Below, one piece after another: positions 41,516 to 53,519 of a DNA stretch of 64,000 nucleotides. Source of the DNA: Galeopsis tetrahit (taxonomy: Eukaryota; Streptophyta; Magnoliopsida; Lamiales; Lamiaceae); NCBI GenBank assembly GCA_963675135.1, contig OY776122.1, positions 21,950,881 to 22,014,880 of the forward strand, given 5' to 3'. Both the position numbers and the translations under genes were made by a program. The first letter of the stretch is position 1, and every line of letters begins with the position of its first letter. The notes below the pieces were generated by a model. That model ran no database searches. It saw only the letters and a list, made by a program, of their open reading frames with translations, and had not been told where the DNA came from.

Positions 41516-42190
41516 AACATTTGCGACAAAATTAATTTTTTTTTATCGCAAACACGTTAGCGACGGGCGTATAGCAACAAATCCTGCGACAAAATTATTT
41601 CATCGCTAACTCACGTTAGCGACGAAAATATTAGAATTAGCGTCAAATTTTTTCGCGGCTAAATTGCAGTTTTCTTGTAGTGTGAGAGATCAGCTGATGA
41701 ATCTTCTGATGAATTCATCGATCTGTTACAAGTTACATGTAAAGGGGCAAAGCTGTCATTTTGATTGGACAAGGGCGAAGCACGCGCGTGAGTTTTGTTA
41801 CAACAAACTAAAGGCTTCACGTTTTCAACACATTGCACCAATCATCATTGATTAGTATAAATACTCTGACACTTGTATTTTGTAAAGTTTGATGCGAAAC
41901 GAGCATTTGTCTTTGAGTTGTGAGTTTACGAGTGAAGTGAGGATAAATCCTATTCCGAGTGAATGAGTGTGTAAACATTCTTCATCAATCAAAGTTGAAG
42001 TCGTCTGTTCAATGAATGTAGATCACATTGATCGAACCACTTAAATATTTATGTGGTGTGTTTTTATCTTGTTTGTTTATTTTTGTGAATTGCTATCTTA
42101 GTTGGTTAATTATAATTAAGTGTGCTACGTGATTGGAGACGTCTAATCTTGTGGATTTCTTGAAAAGATTAGTATGCACTGTTCACACGT

Positions 42191-44003
42191 AAGACCTACC
42201 CTTAAAAAAAAAAAAGATTTTCACATGATATAAAACCATAATTTTACATTAATTAGAGAACAAATAATTAGATTAATCACCGCCGTTGATTATTTGGATC
42301 TCAATTCTTTAAATTTTTTAAAACTAGTTATAACTCAGTCTCTTCTTTGTTGATATTTTTACTATCGATGTTCTAACTTTGTACAACAAAAAATCACGCG
42401 TGACTAATATGTTTGTATAATAATACATAAGATGGATGAATGTGGAAAAGTGTATTGACACTCTCCCGACATTCTTAAACAAAAGTGCGACTAATCTTGA
42501 ATTTTTAAAACTTTTTGGACTTAAATTAATAACCAAATTAGTTCGTACATTTAAATAGATTCTTAAGGTCGTACTTAGGTAAAAAGAAAAATGAAAAAAA
42601 TTAAAAAATCAGCCGTTTAGTGTCTGAAATTGGGCGTCAAATGCTAACAACTTCTCACATGTGTTGCAGCTTTTGTTTCCATGTGGGCAGCTACCTAATT
42701 GCGATATAATTACCTTAATCACAAAGAAATTACAACCTTTTTGGTCAAAATAAATCTCATGACATGGACATTAATTAGTACTTATATTTAATTATTGTAT
42801 TTGTATCTACCGACTCTTTACCCTACCAAAAAGGTCGTGGTGGAAAAATCGTCGCAAAATACATTTGTAACAAAATATGAGTTTTGTTCCAAATTTACAT
42901 TAAGGTATTGAACCACGCAACCAGTCTCTCGATATTTTGTATGACATTTTGTCATTTGAGTTAGGAGCTTCTTTTGTTTATTACGACACACATTATACAT
43001 ATTAAAAAATACCATTGTAAAATTGGTCGCAAATTTGAGATGAAATATATATATTTTCGTTGCAAAAAAATTGTTGACTTTCAACCATTTGACCAAATTT
43101 TTGTGACGGAATTTTGTCCGGTCGCAAAAATACCATTGCTAATCTCTGTAAAAATACCATTTATATCAAACGCTTTATATGTAAATTAATTAATTGGATT
43201 ATAAAAGCTATTAGATAATTGTTTCATATAAGTAGGCTGGAAAAAAAATTGTTAGATCCTGGGTTCGAGTCATGGGGAGGAGAAAATGGATGGGTATATA
43301 ATGTAATTAAAAAAAAAAAAAATTATTTTTTGAGGGTGCTAAAAAAATAAATAAATTAATATTGCCTCTTAAAGATAATTTAATGTATCCCACTTTTAGA
43401 TATGAAATGTTATGAAATGACTACATTAATTAGTTTCCTTAAAAATAGTTTTGAATTTTTATGTGTATAGTTTATTTATACGAGTTTTAAGAAATTGTGA
43501 TTGATTATGAATAAAGTAAATGTGTTGAAGAATATAATGAGGTATTGCGAGATCCACTACAGATAAAGTGATCGTGTATATATGAATAAAATAAATGTCA
43601 ATTTAAATAAATCAATGATGATTTGAGGGTGATGATAAAAATATTACGAAGATGTACACATCAAATTTGTACAGATTAAAAATATTTTTTTATATACAAA
43701 GTTTAAATGGAGGGGAGTACTATCCTTAGAAGAAAAAAAAAACACTTGATCAATAAAAAATTAATTAATAATATTACCTTTAGCTATTTAAACTTTAAAG
43801 TATGAGTTGATCTTGTGTGTTCCTGGACATAAAAAATCTCTTTTTTTTTTTTTTGTAAATGGTCAATGATAAAAGACAGAAAAATTGTAAAATATATTGA
43901 GCATAGTAGTAACCTAAATGAAAACCCCACACATTTTTAAACACTAGGTACCGATTCAATTTCATCCCACAATTTTTTGCACCTTTGTTTTATTACCTAT
44001 TGA
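42191..44003. other. AT-rich intergenic DNA
   Basis: No supported gene. A GTCGCAAAATAC/GTCGCAAAAATACC-containing stretch (42825-43140) looks like a decayed transposon end of CACTA type. A CTGGGTTCGAGTC word near 43259 resembles a pol III B box but lacks a partner. Confidence 0.4.
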
Positions 44004-44090
44004 AAAATGCTAGTATTATATATTTACTAAAAATGCTAGTATTACGTATTTAAAAATGCTAATATTACTAAATGAAAAATGCTAGCTATA
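44004..44090. repeat. AAAATGCTAGTATTA tandem repeat
   Basis: Four copies of a unit of about 25 bp (AAAAATGCTAGTATTAYRTATTT). Confidence 0.75.
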
Positions 44091-44278
44091 GTATAATTTT
44101 AATAAAATCTTGCGAGCGGACAACATGTTGATTTTCAAATTCGATTCTTAAAATAGGTGCACTTTTCTTTTTACAGCAAAATTAGTGTTTAATATGTTAA
44201 AAATTGTTTTTTAAATTTCCAAATTAAATTGATGTAGCTAGAATCTAAAATTCATCAGAATCTAATTTTTATACCTAA

Positions 44279-44974
44279 GGGGATGTTTACTTTGGGCTTT
44301 GGGTAGTTTTAAAAATCGGGTTTTTGAAATCCTTATTTTTTAAATCCCGATAAATAGTAATATGAGTGTTTCTTTTGGGTTTTGGAATAGAGAAGGATTT
44401 AACTTTATGTCAAATCAAGTTGTAAGATTTAATGAGTTTGTATTATTATATTATTATTTGAAGAAATTATAATGATTAGTTAAGTGTGTAATGATTAAAT
44501 GTATTATATTATTGTATTATTATATTATTATACTCCCTCCGTCCGCCTATAAGTTTCCCATTTTACCATTTTGGTCCGTCCGCCTATAAGCTTCTCATAC
44601 CTTTTTTGGTAAGTACTTTTTTTTACACATCACTTTATATCTTACTTTTTCTCTCTATCTCTCTCCTTCTTCCAATCACATCACTTGTACTATATCTATT
44701 ATTTAATCACTTTTCTTAATCTCTATGCCAAAAAGTTACGGAAGCTTATAAGCGGACGGAGGGAGTATTATTATAGTATTATTATATTATTGTTGAGAAA
44801 AGAATATAATGATTGGAGTAATATTATATAGATATAACTTTATGTCAAATCAATATGTTTGATAGGGGTGGTTTTGAGTGGATTTTGAAAACCGGATTTT
44901 AAATCCCAAAGTAAAACGGGTTTTGGATCTTGAAATCCAAAACCTGATTTTTAAAACCAAAAGTAAACATACCC
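44279..44974. mobile_element. Tourist-like (PIF/Harbinger) MITE with nested Stowaway
   Basis: The left end GGGGATGTTTACTTTGG and the inverted right end GGGTATGTTTACTTTTGG pair, with 3-bp TAA duplicates (44276-44278 and 44975-44977), as in Tourist elements. Removing the nested 233-bp Stowaway leaves about 460 bp. No coding capacity. Confidence 0.8.
44533..44765. mobile_element. Stowaway MITE nested in Tourist MITE
   Basis: CTCCCTCCGTCCGCCTATAAG and its inverse CTTATAAGCGGACGGAGGGAG at the right; TA at 44531-44532 and 44766-44767. Confidence 0.9.
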
Positions 44975-45135
44975 TAAAAGTAAAAAGCGTGTGGCCAAAT
45001 CAGGACATTATAACTTTGGCGCAATTTGGACCATTTGTTTGAGATTTTATAGGGAAAAAAATAAACGGAATTCCAAAATTAATGTATGGTGCTTATCTAA
45101 TTCATGTATATTACACCATAAATGGGGTTGGTGTA

Positions 45136-45366
45136 GTATGCACTCGAGTGCATGTTGTGCACCATAGTTCATATTACACTTTTCAGTTTTAATGACTTAC
45201 ACTTTTTGGTAAATGGTGTTGCACTTTTCAATTATTAAACTGTATAATAATATTTTTATATAATAATTGAAAAGTGCAACACCATTTATCAAAAAAAAAA
45301 TGTAAGTCAGTAAAACTGAAAAGTGCAACATGGACTAGGGTGCACAACATGCACTCGAGTGCATAC
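45136..45366. mobile_element. Foldback MITE (long palindrome)
   Basis: The two halves are near-perfect inverted copies (GTATGCACTCGAGTGCATG ... CATGCACTCGAGTGCATAC), meeting at about 45250. TA lies on both sides (45134-45135 and 45367-45368). Its RNA would form a hairpin about 100 bp long. Confidence 0.75.
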
Positions 45367-46129
45367 TAGACTTTATGCAATAAATAAAATATTTACTCTG
45401 TTTATTCAAAAATTACAAAAAAAAAAAAAAAAAGCAGATAAATAGGAGTATCAAAGAATTTCAAAATTAAGGGTTAATTCTAAATAAATACACTACCTTT
45501 AGTTTCAATGTCAATTTAATCACGACCTTTACGATTATTATAAAAAACCTCAACTTTTCATCGTGTTGATATACATTTTTTTCTCCGACCAACAATTAAT
45601 GATGTGATTTGTCGGACACGTCAGATTACACATATTCTTTTTTATACATTTTTTTCTCCGACCAACAATTAATGATGTGATTTGTGGGACACGTCAGATT
45701 ACACATATTCTTTTTTATTTTCCATCAGATTAAATTTTATATAAATAAAAATAAAATTTTATATAAATAAAAATATTTTTTTATAAAAATAAAACTTCCC
45801 TTCCTGCGTCTTTCTCAAACTCAATCAAGTTATTCTTCTCCCCTTCCCAAAATCAATAGAGTTCTTCTTCTGAGTCTTTATCACTTCTCAAACTCAATCA
45901 AGTTTTTATATTCTAACCCTAAAAATCAAAATCCCCTAAAAATCATCCAAATCTGGTGGTTTATTTCTTCAGAAATTTTCAATTATTGAATAATTTTGTT
46001 ATTTTGTTCAACTAGTTCGAGAACTACAATGTATATGCTTTATGAGAGAGGAAAATATTCTTAAAAAATATTCTAGTAATTGATGTGTTTAATACTAATG
46101 GTTACTGTAACAAAAATATTCTAGAAAAT

Positions 46130-47905
46130 TGTAATACCTCAAAATTTTATAATAATAATAATATAAATTAATTTTTAAGTTATTATGTCAAAAGAATATT
46201 ATAATATATATAATATAGATATAATGATTTTCATAACTTCTTTAAAACGTTAAATGCATTTTTAATTGCTTGACATCCCTACTTCTCCCGTGCATGCGTT
46301 TCATACAATTATGACAATTATGTGAATTAAAGAATATTGATTTAATAATTGTAATAGTATGTCGGTTTCATATGCATATATTTAATTCTCTAGCTCATAC
46401 CAATGATATATATACACACATTGCAATCCGACAGTATGGGTTTAGGTTTATTTATTTTTATATATTGTTATGCATGTGGAAAATAAGCTAGATTTTAGTT
46501 CAAACTCTTTGCTATTCTATGTATCGCACACTAGACAACGATAATTACGAGGCTTTAACGTATCACTTTCACGTTTATCTATCAAGGTGGGTTTTTTAAT
46601 TCTTTGTTCTCTACGGTGGTTTGTAAAGCTCTATTGCATTTGTTATTCATTATTTAATATTTTAGATAAATGATTTGAGTTAATTGTTTACGATGTGAAT
46701 CAATTTCTATTATTATTCGATTGACAAGGTATATTATATATTGGCAAAGTTTGTATATTTACAAAGTTTATGGCAAAGTACATTATATATTGGCAAAATT
46801 ATCTAATAGCTAGGGGCTCCAAATGGGGTCTGGGATCGACGGGTCTTCGGGTGCGACCCGCCGTGCTCACTACGTGTGGAAATACCTTAGTCATTAATTT
46901 GGTTTTGAAAAGGTCCACAAACAGGGACGGACCTATAGGTATGTTGGGGGTGGCTATGGCCCCCCTCAAATTTTTTAATTTTTTTACTATTAATTGTATA
47001 TGATATATTGTTGATTGGACCATTGAAAATTAAGTCCAAGGATAACAAATTATTTGATTTATTATTAATTGTTATACATTAATTCTTCTATTTTTAATTT
47101 TAGGGGATAAAGTTTGAGTAATTTTGAGCATAATTATATAGATTTTTGTAATTACATTCAATTTCTTTTCTCATTTTTACGTGCATACATATACATAATG
47201 TGCAAGTGAGACGTTCTAAGTTTTAATATATTACGGAGTATATCATATTTATGTATTTTAAAATATTTACAAGTGATTTAAATATAGAAAAAATGTATAT
47301 ATATTTTTATATAGAAAATATGTTACTGTAATATTGTATTTTTTGGCCCCCTCACCCCCTGAATCCTGATTCCGTCCCTGTCCACAAACATGCGATGTCT
47401 ACGTGTGGGAATACCTTAGTCATTAATTTGTCTTTGAGAAGGTCCACAAACATGCGATGAAGTTACAATGGCAAAGTATATGTGACAATGTGAATGTTAT
47501 TTACTAAGTTGCAATTACTTGATAATTTATTTTTAGCATTAACTATTGCATGACTTAAATCCCACTGAGTGTGCTTGCATGCTCACCCCCAACATTTAAA
47601 AATTCAGGTTGAAAAGTTGGATGGGAGACGATTTTCATGTATTTAAGAATAAATTAATATTTTTTGTTTATTTACTTGGATATTGTTTTTCTTTAAAGAT
47701 TCTTTGTAAAATAATTAAATGGTATTTTTCACTTGAATTATATTATAATTGTTTCCGCTGCAATATTTAGCGTGATTTTAATTATATAGTTGTTGCATCC
47801 CTTATTTTAACGTTATACATTTAAGATTCAATTTTTGGCGCATTTAAAATTAATTATTTTAAGTACTTTTTAAAAGGTCAATATTTTCGAATTTGGGGCG
47901 TGACA
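46130..47905. repeat. Solo LTR (Ty3/gypsy-like)
   Basis: It starts TGTAATACCTCAAAATTTTA and ends GGGGCGTGACA, typical ends of many plant Ty3/gypsy LTRs. A perfect 5-bp duplicate AAAAT flanks it (46125-46129 and 47906-47910). Inside there is a CTTGCATGCTCACCCCCAAC word often seen in such LTRs, and a roughly 70-bp direct repeat (CTACGTGTGGAAATACCTTAG...). No internal element sequence is present, so it arose by recombination between two LTRs. A hAT MITE sits inside. Confidence 0.78.
46922..47380. mobile_element. hAT MITE inside the solo LTR
   Basis: Ends CAGGGACGGA and TCCGTCCCTG form a 10-bp perfect inverted repeat; the 8-bp target duplicate TCCACAAA is at 46914-46921 and 47381-47388. 459 bp, no coding capacity. 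The parting of the LTR's own repeated unit shows it came last. Confidence 0.88.
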
Positions 47906-48879
47906 AAAATATTCTGAAAAAATATATTTAGCATACTAAAAGTCATAGTTAGACTGTCTATAATGTACAAAACATTTACAATTGTATAGGCTATAAGTAT
48001 CCAAGTCACTACCACTCCTTCCACCTCTTATTCTACCTCTCACTGAACTGTTGTGGGCTTCACCACCTCCTCTAAACCAGGCGCATGAATATAACAATAT
48101 AGTTATAAGAAATATATAAATATTTAATAAAATAAGAAACTTATCCTCATATAATAGTGTCAAAGGCTTCACAAATCAATACACTCATGTCTTGATTTAT
48201 CATTTTTCTTTAACCATGACAAACATATAACATGATTTTTTTTTTGAAGGAATAATATGACATTTTAAATCACTATATATGTGTGTCAATAAATGACCAT
48301 AAACACAATCTTACATGCAAAGGACCGTGGCCACTGCATTAAGTCATTTGTATCCCATGTCTTGTCAATTTTGTAGAATTTCTAGAATTTTCTTCTAAGA
48401 CCTCACTTCCTCATCTTCCACAGTACCTTGAATTTTTATATATATTTTTTAGGATTTTTTACAATTTTTTTTTTTTGCCATTTTTAGTGTTAGGTTTTAT
48501 CCTTATGCTTTTGATTTTTAGAGTTAGAAGAGAAGAACTTGGAGTTTGAGAGGTGAGAAAGACGTAGAAGAAGGGGAACTTTGAGTTTGAGAAGTTGAGA
48601 AAGACGCAGAAGAAGCGGGAGTTTTATTTTTATTTTTATAAAATTTTATTTTTATTTTATATAAAATTTTATTTGATGTGGAAAATAAAAAAGAATATGT
48701 GTAATCTGACGTGGCAAGTTTCGGCAAACCACATCATCAATTGTTGGTCGGAGAAAAAAAAAGTGTATCTAATTGCAACACGATGAAAAGTTGAGATTTT
48801 TTACAATAATCGTAAATGTCGTGATTAAATTGATACTGAGACTAAATGTGGTGTATTTATTTAGAATTAACCCATTAAT

Positions 48880-49242
48880 TAATGTATGGTTATTATAGGG
48901 TTGTTCGCGGGTTATAAGTTCGAATTCGGGTTACCCAGAAATTTGCAGGTCGCAAACATGTGTGGTTTACTACATGACCAAAATATTGTGGGAATTTTTA
49001 TAAAAAAAGTTATTTCTAGAGACACTTATTTATTTAAGAACAATAATTATAATAATTTTAAATAAGGTCAAATTTGAATGTAAATAACCCATCATGCCCT
49101 TATCTTTAAATATTAGGACTAATTTAAAATATAATTATTTTATTAATGAATTCTTCATATTTATTCCTTATATCTCGCATTTTCTTCAACCATCATTCCT
49201 TATATCTCTCCTTTTTTTTCAACCATCTTCCATTGAATAAAA
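48880..49242. other. AT-rich DNA with MULE-family fragment
   Basis: CGGGTTATAAGTTCGAATTCG, then a GGTCGCAAACATG...GGTTTACTACATGACCAAAATATT word (48900-48992), partly matches the inverse of 31930-31980 in the small MULE family. No gene. Confidence 0.35.
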
Positions 49243-49788
49243 ATGTATTCCTTTTTCAAATCACGCATCAATATTGTGGCCATTATATTGAATTTTTTTA
49301 CTTTCTTTAATTCCACCCACAAACGTCGATCTGTCTTCCCCACGAGCATAGGCGCCGAATACGATCAAACCCCCCGAATGGAAGACAAAAGCATTATCGA
49401 TGGCAGATCTTCCTTGCCGTCGTCGTCCACGATCAAACCCCCACCCAATCTCATTCGCGGTGACGTGACAACATCGACGTGGTGCAAGTGACTGATTTTT
49501 ACGATTTCAATTACTGTGTTAAACTATTGATTCCAGTTTCAAAAGTATTTTATGTTCATATATTTGGCAAAACACATAGATGCAGATTGATTGTTAGTCG
49601 TTTGTACATGTTATTTTGTTATTATTCTAGGTTTTTTTTTTTTTTTTTATAAATAGCAGATTATCAATCAATGGATTATTTTGTGATACTCAAGATTGAA
49701 TTCGATGGGAAAACCAAGTTGGTTCGTGTTAATCAGTTTTCAACGTTTTTAGAAGTCTTGAATCAAGTCACTGGTATGTGACCCACAT
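49243..49788 (+). other. possible decayed gene or captured exon pair
   Basis: An 82-codon frame (49243-49491) has a GC-richer end (GRSSLPSSSTIKPPPNLIRG). About 180 bp on, another frame from ATG 49674 reads MDYFVILKIEFDGKTKLVRV and stops at about 49784. That second peptide has the look of the first strands of a PB1-like or MULE N-terminal domain, but it is too short to call. No splice pair was proven. Confidence 0.2.
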
Positions 49789-50285
49789 TAATAGGCTGAT
49801 TTTATTAATGCAGATCTAATTTGCATTAAAGTCATTTTTCTGCATAATGATATTTGCATATGCACATAATTTACTACACACTTCTACATTATTAATATAT
49901 TGATGCAACTTTAATATTTTTTTTTTCTGCATTATAGTAAGAAAATTTTCTGCAGATCTTTCTGCATAATCAAGTCAGAGATTTTTCTGAAGAAAAGATC
50001 TAATTTGATTTGACGATTTTTCTGCAGATCTTTAAGTCTGAAAATGAAATTGAATATTAGAGATTTGGGGAAGATTTGAATATCAGAGATCAGAGATACT
50101 TGAATATTAGAGATTTGAGTAAGACTTGAGATAAAGATTTGCATTCAAATTTTAAAATTAGTTGACTTTAATATTATATTAAAACACAATTTTAAATATT
50201 AAGGGTAAGATGATACATTTAAGTTGGATTTTGACCTTAATTTGAAATTAATTTGAACCTTATTCTTATTTGAAAAAACTCTATG

Positions 50286-50515
50286 TGAAAAGGCAACGAA
50301 TGTTGTCGCGATCGCCTTTTGGCAACGGAAAAGACAACGGCGTGTGTTGCACTCGCCAAAAGGCGACGGGAGTGGCCCCCTCGCAAAATGGCAACAGGAC
50401 CCCACTCGCCAAAAGGCAACGGGAGTAGGCCCCTTGCTAAATGGCAACGAGACCCCACTCGCCAAAAGGCAACGGGAGTAGGCCCCATGCTAAATGACAA
50501 CGGGAGTGGGCCCCT
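50286..50515. repeat. GGCAACGG repeat block
   Basis: Ten or so GGCAACGG/GGCGACGG words spaced 20-35 bp, with a CACTCGCCAAAAGGCAACGG unit repeated. The same word family makes up the CACTA-like end at 60410-60666, so it is probably a transposon subterminal block. Confidence 0.6.
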
Positions 50516-50594
50516 ATAAAGTCTTAGCAAATATTTGAGTTTCTTTCCATATGTTTTTTAATTTCTCATTCAAGAGTTTTGAGATTTTAATATA

Positions 50595-51159
50595 CAGTAA
50601 AACCTCTCTATAGTCATATCCTTGGGACCACAAAAAAATATTCCTAAATGGGGATTATTTCTAAATAGAGTTATAAGGTTTTTTTTTAAATGCATGTATA
50701 TTATATAATGGTATAATTAGTAGATACATGTAAATGATGTAATGTGTTGAACTTAATTGAACTAATTTACTCACGTAATATGAAAAGACAATACTCAAGA
50801 GTCACCCACCATAGATGCATGTACTTGCTTTTGATTGCTTTAATTTTTTCATCTATAAATACTATGTATAATACATTTTTTTTTATCAATTACATCAAAT
50901 CAACATTTTCTTCACGCATATAATGGCACCTTGAACAAGTATTTTAAATCAATTTAAATCTATTGTAAAATTATATATATTATTATGATTTATTCCTAAA
51001 TGGAGGTGTATTTCTTTATGTTGGGACTTGAAAAAATATGAATTATGATAATATGGAGTTTATTCCAAATTATAACTGGTCCCAAGTTGGGACCATGAAT
51101 TTTTATTCCTAAAGAGAGTTTATTCCTTAATAGAGTATTCTTTTTGAGAGGTTTTACTG
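50595..51159. mobile_element. pogo-like (Emigrant/Lemi-type) MITE
   Basis: Ends CAGTAAAACCTCTCTATAG and the inverse of TTTGAGAGGTTTTACTG, flanked by TA (50593-50594 and 51160-51161). CCTTGGGACCA and the inverse TGGTCCCAAG also pair. The CAGTAAAACCTCT end is known from Arabidopsis Emigrant and related pogo-type elements. 565 bp, non-coding. Confidence 0.82.
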
Positions 51160-51222
51160 TATTCATTTCAATTGATTATCCCAATAATATTACTATGAAA
51201 CATCATGCTCGACTTACAAGTA

Positions 51223-51330
51223 CAATAAAACCTCTATAAATTAATAACCTTGGGACCATGAAATTTTATTAATTTAGAGAGGTATTAATTTATCGATAAA
51301 TTAATATTTTATTAATTAAAAAAGAGACTT
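51223..51330. mobile_element. pogo-like MITE left end, truncated
   Basis: CAATAAAACCTCTATAAATTA after TA (51221-51222), with CCTTGGGACCATGAAATTTTA inside, matches the pogo-type end. No right end was found downstream. Confidence 0.5.
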
Positions 51331-51779
51331 TTTAAATTCATGCAAATTTAGTACATATGTATTAAAAATAAATGAGTTTATGTATGTTTAATTGATTATA
51401 TTCATGTATCAACCAATTGTTTGCAACTAATTCATGTATATATAATATCAATTCATTGTATACAATTAACTATTATATTCATAGACACATGCATCAATTC
51501 ATTGGAATTACTTAAATATACATGTTTACATTAATTCGTTGCACTTAAATTATTATTATAGTCAATTAAATATATTCATGTATGATAAATGAAACATATA
51601 CTATATAAATTTTAATATGGAAATATCTTTTGTAAAATTTTGAATTATGCTACTAGAATAAACTACTACTGTAGATGCACCGAATAGATCAGATTACATT
51701 AAAGATGTGTCCATGCCCCCGTGCACTTTTCAAGGAATAATAACACGAGAAGTGATACATTTTATATCAATTTGTTATG

Positions 51780-52380
51780 TTTATTTTAAATTGAAGTTGA
51801 GGATTGTTTATTTTAATGTTGTGTGTGATATTATTTTAATTGACGTGAACATGTTAATGATTATAATTAATGTTGTTTGTGATGTTATTTTAATTGAAAA
51901 TGAACTTGAGAATGATTTTAATTAAGATGAAAATAGTTTTAATTAAATGAATAAGTGAATTGATATTTTTAAATTGATAAGTGAAAATAATTATACACAA
52001 CGTTGTATGTAATGATATTGTTGTGAATTGAAAATTAGAATGAATTTAAATGTTGTGAATTGAAGATTAGAATAAATTTAAATGTATAAGTGAAAATAAT
52101 TATACTCAATGTTGTATGTAAGTGATGTTATTGTAATTGACGTGAACATGCTAATAATTATAATTAATGTTGTTTGTAATGTTATTTTAATCGAAAATGA
52201 TTTTAATTAAGATGAAAATAGTTTTAAATGGATAAGTGAATTGATATTTTTAAATGGATAAGTGAAAATAATTATACTCAATGTTGTATGTAATGATATT
52301 GTTGTAAATTGAAGATTAGAACACTAATAAATGTTGTGAAATGAAGATTAATTAGAATAAATTTAAATGGATAAGCTAGT
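51780..52380. repeat. AT-rich tandem repeat, about 300-bp unit
   Basis: Blocks with ATAATTAATGTTGTTTGTGATG, GATAAGTGAATTGATATTTTTAAA and AATTATACTCAATGTTGTATG recur about twice in order. Degenerate, without coding potential. Confidence 0.6.
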
Positions 52381-52398
52381 AAATTACTCATCTCTCTC

Positions 52399-52401
<3 letters not shown>

Positions 52402-52435
<34 letters not shown>
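52402..52435. repeat. 34-bp A homopolymer at the left NUMT edge
   Basis: An uninterrupted run of 34 A follows CTCTCTCTATA and directly borders mitochondrial-type sequence. It may be a retroelement tail, a repair scar or an assembly weak spot. Confidence 0.8.
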
Positions 52436-52438
<3 letters not shown>

Positions 52439-53519
52439 CCTTTCTCCTTTTCATAATAATAAGGTAAGCACCCAGCTCTCGATCCAGAGCTACTACTTCA
52501 ACAATCAACTGAGCTCAGGAAGTCAGGTTAAGGCGTCGACTTATACAGGGGAGGTGAAAAAAAAGAATTCATGTCTTTATAAGTCAATCCCACTAAACTA
52601 CACTTGTACGCTTGACATGAAAAGTAGAGGCAAGCGGAGTCAAGGCCTCGCCTCCACTAGCAAAGGGGGACAACCACGCCAATCCAAACAGAGCAAAAGT
52701 GCGCCTACTCTACCTTTCTTTATCTTAGACTTAGTTCTTCAAGGTCAAGGAGACCCATGTGCATTTTCTCTGTTCTGTGCTCTTGAACTCTTGATTCCCT
52801 TGTGCCTTTAGTTTAAGTATAAGTCGTCGATTTAATCTACCTTGATGGGATTTTTCCTTCTGTTCTATTGAGTAGTATAGAAGGGATTTTTCGAGTAGGT
52901 AGCGACAAGACTAGTAGTATCGACAAGAGGCTACATCAATAGCGGGAACTTTTTTTCGGTTTCGGGTAGGGTAGGCTTGGAGTCATAAGTCTTCTTTTTC
53001 CCAACCAAATAAGCACTTTTGCAAAGTTCACCTTCCTGCGGTCAAAACAAAACAAGACTTACAGATAACAAGCAGACCTTACCAGGTACAGGGACCAGAC
53101 TATAGAGCCTAATTCAAAATAATTCGGGCTTGCTTTCTCAATTCACATCTATGAGCGATGATTCTTCTATCTCTTGCTCACTTCGATCGGACTTTGACAG
53201 TTTAGGGAAGAATGATAGGTTGCTAACAAGGCCTCTAAATGACCGCTCAGAAAAGGCCTACCTCTTTTTTTCCCAATCTGTCACTTGCTCATCCCCCTCT
53301 CATGAAAATTTGATCTCTTCTCTCGGCGGCTTTGGCTCATGTCTATAGCCAGTTGCTAAGACGATTCCCATTCAAGCATTCTCATTCAACGATCTATCAA
53401 TGCTGCCCTTATTCTTTTCTTTATTTATTTTTCAAAATCCAATCTTTCATATTCTCGGAAGTAGAAGCATCCATGGTTTTAGCTATCGGATGATCAGTTC
53501 AAGATCAAGACAAAAAATG

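Larger units (their letters stand above)
39201..41682. mobile_element. CACTA transposon, non-autonomous (CACTA-2)
   Basis: It begins CACTACAAGAAATGG and ends TTTTCTTGTAGTG, with perfect 3-bp target duplicates TGA (39198-39200 and 41683-41685). It is the same family as CACTA-1: the last 60 bases are nearly the same, and 40500-40980 matches 36700-37380 of CACTA-1. Only 2.5 kb; nearly all of it is subterminal repeat. No transposase. Confidence 0.92.
38850..42190 (+). repeat. copia-type LTR remnant, split by CACTA-2
   Basis: The stretch on the right of CACTA-2 (41690-42190) has the build of a copia LTR: a TATA box (TATAAATA near 41858), a run of GTGAGTTTACGAG/GTGAAGTGAGG, and GATCGAACCACTTAAATATTT then ATCTTGTTTGTTTA. 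This resembles the end of the copia-1 LTR (GTCGAACCACTATAAAAT ... TTCTTGTTTGTTTAATT). The left part (about 38940-39197) has CAGCTGA-rich sequence. The outer ends could not be fixed, so this may be a solo LTR or a larger remnant. Confidence 0.45.
45472..48873. mobile_element. Inverted-repeat element, MULE-like, with long ends and nested insertions
   Basis: Long inverted ends (about 45472-45950 and 48430-48873, near 450-480 bp each) start GGGTTAATTCTAAATAAATAC. They include TTTAATCACGACMTTTACGATTATT and TCCGACCAACAATT. The left end carries a 76-bp tandem duplication (about 45580-45715). The flanks CAAAATTAA and ATTAATTAA may be a decayed 9-bp target duplicate. The original interior is mostly replaced by a solo LTR. 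No transposase is seen, so the superfamily call is only likely. Confidence 0.6.

Noticed and set aside
42818..43189. Short frames on both strands near 43 kb
   Set aside because: They are AT-rich, overlapping on opposite strands, and lie in what looks like a decayed transposon end.
52554..52811. 85-codon frame at the left of the mitochondrial-like block
   Set aside because: No recognised domain; probably chance in spacer.
53130..53348. Possible mitochondrial genes in short frames of the NUMT (also 55735-56076 and 59889-60095)
   Set aside because: None resembles a known mitochondrial protein; composition fits mitochondrial spacer.
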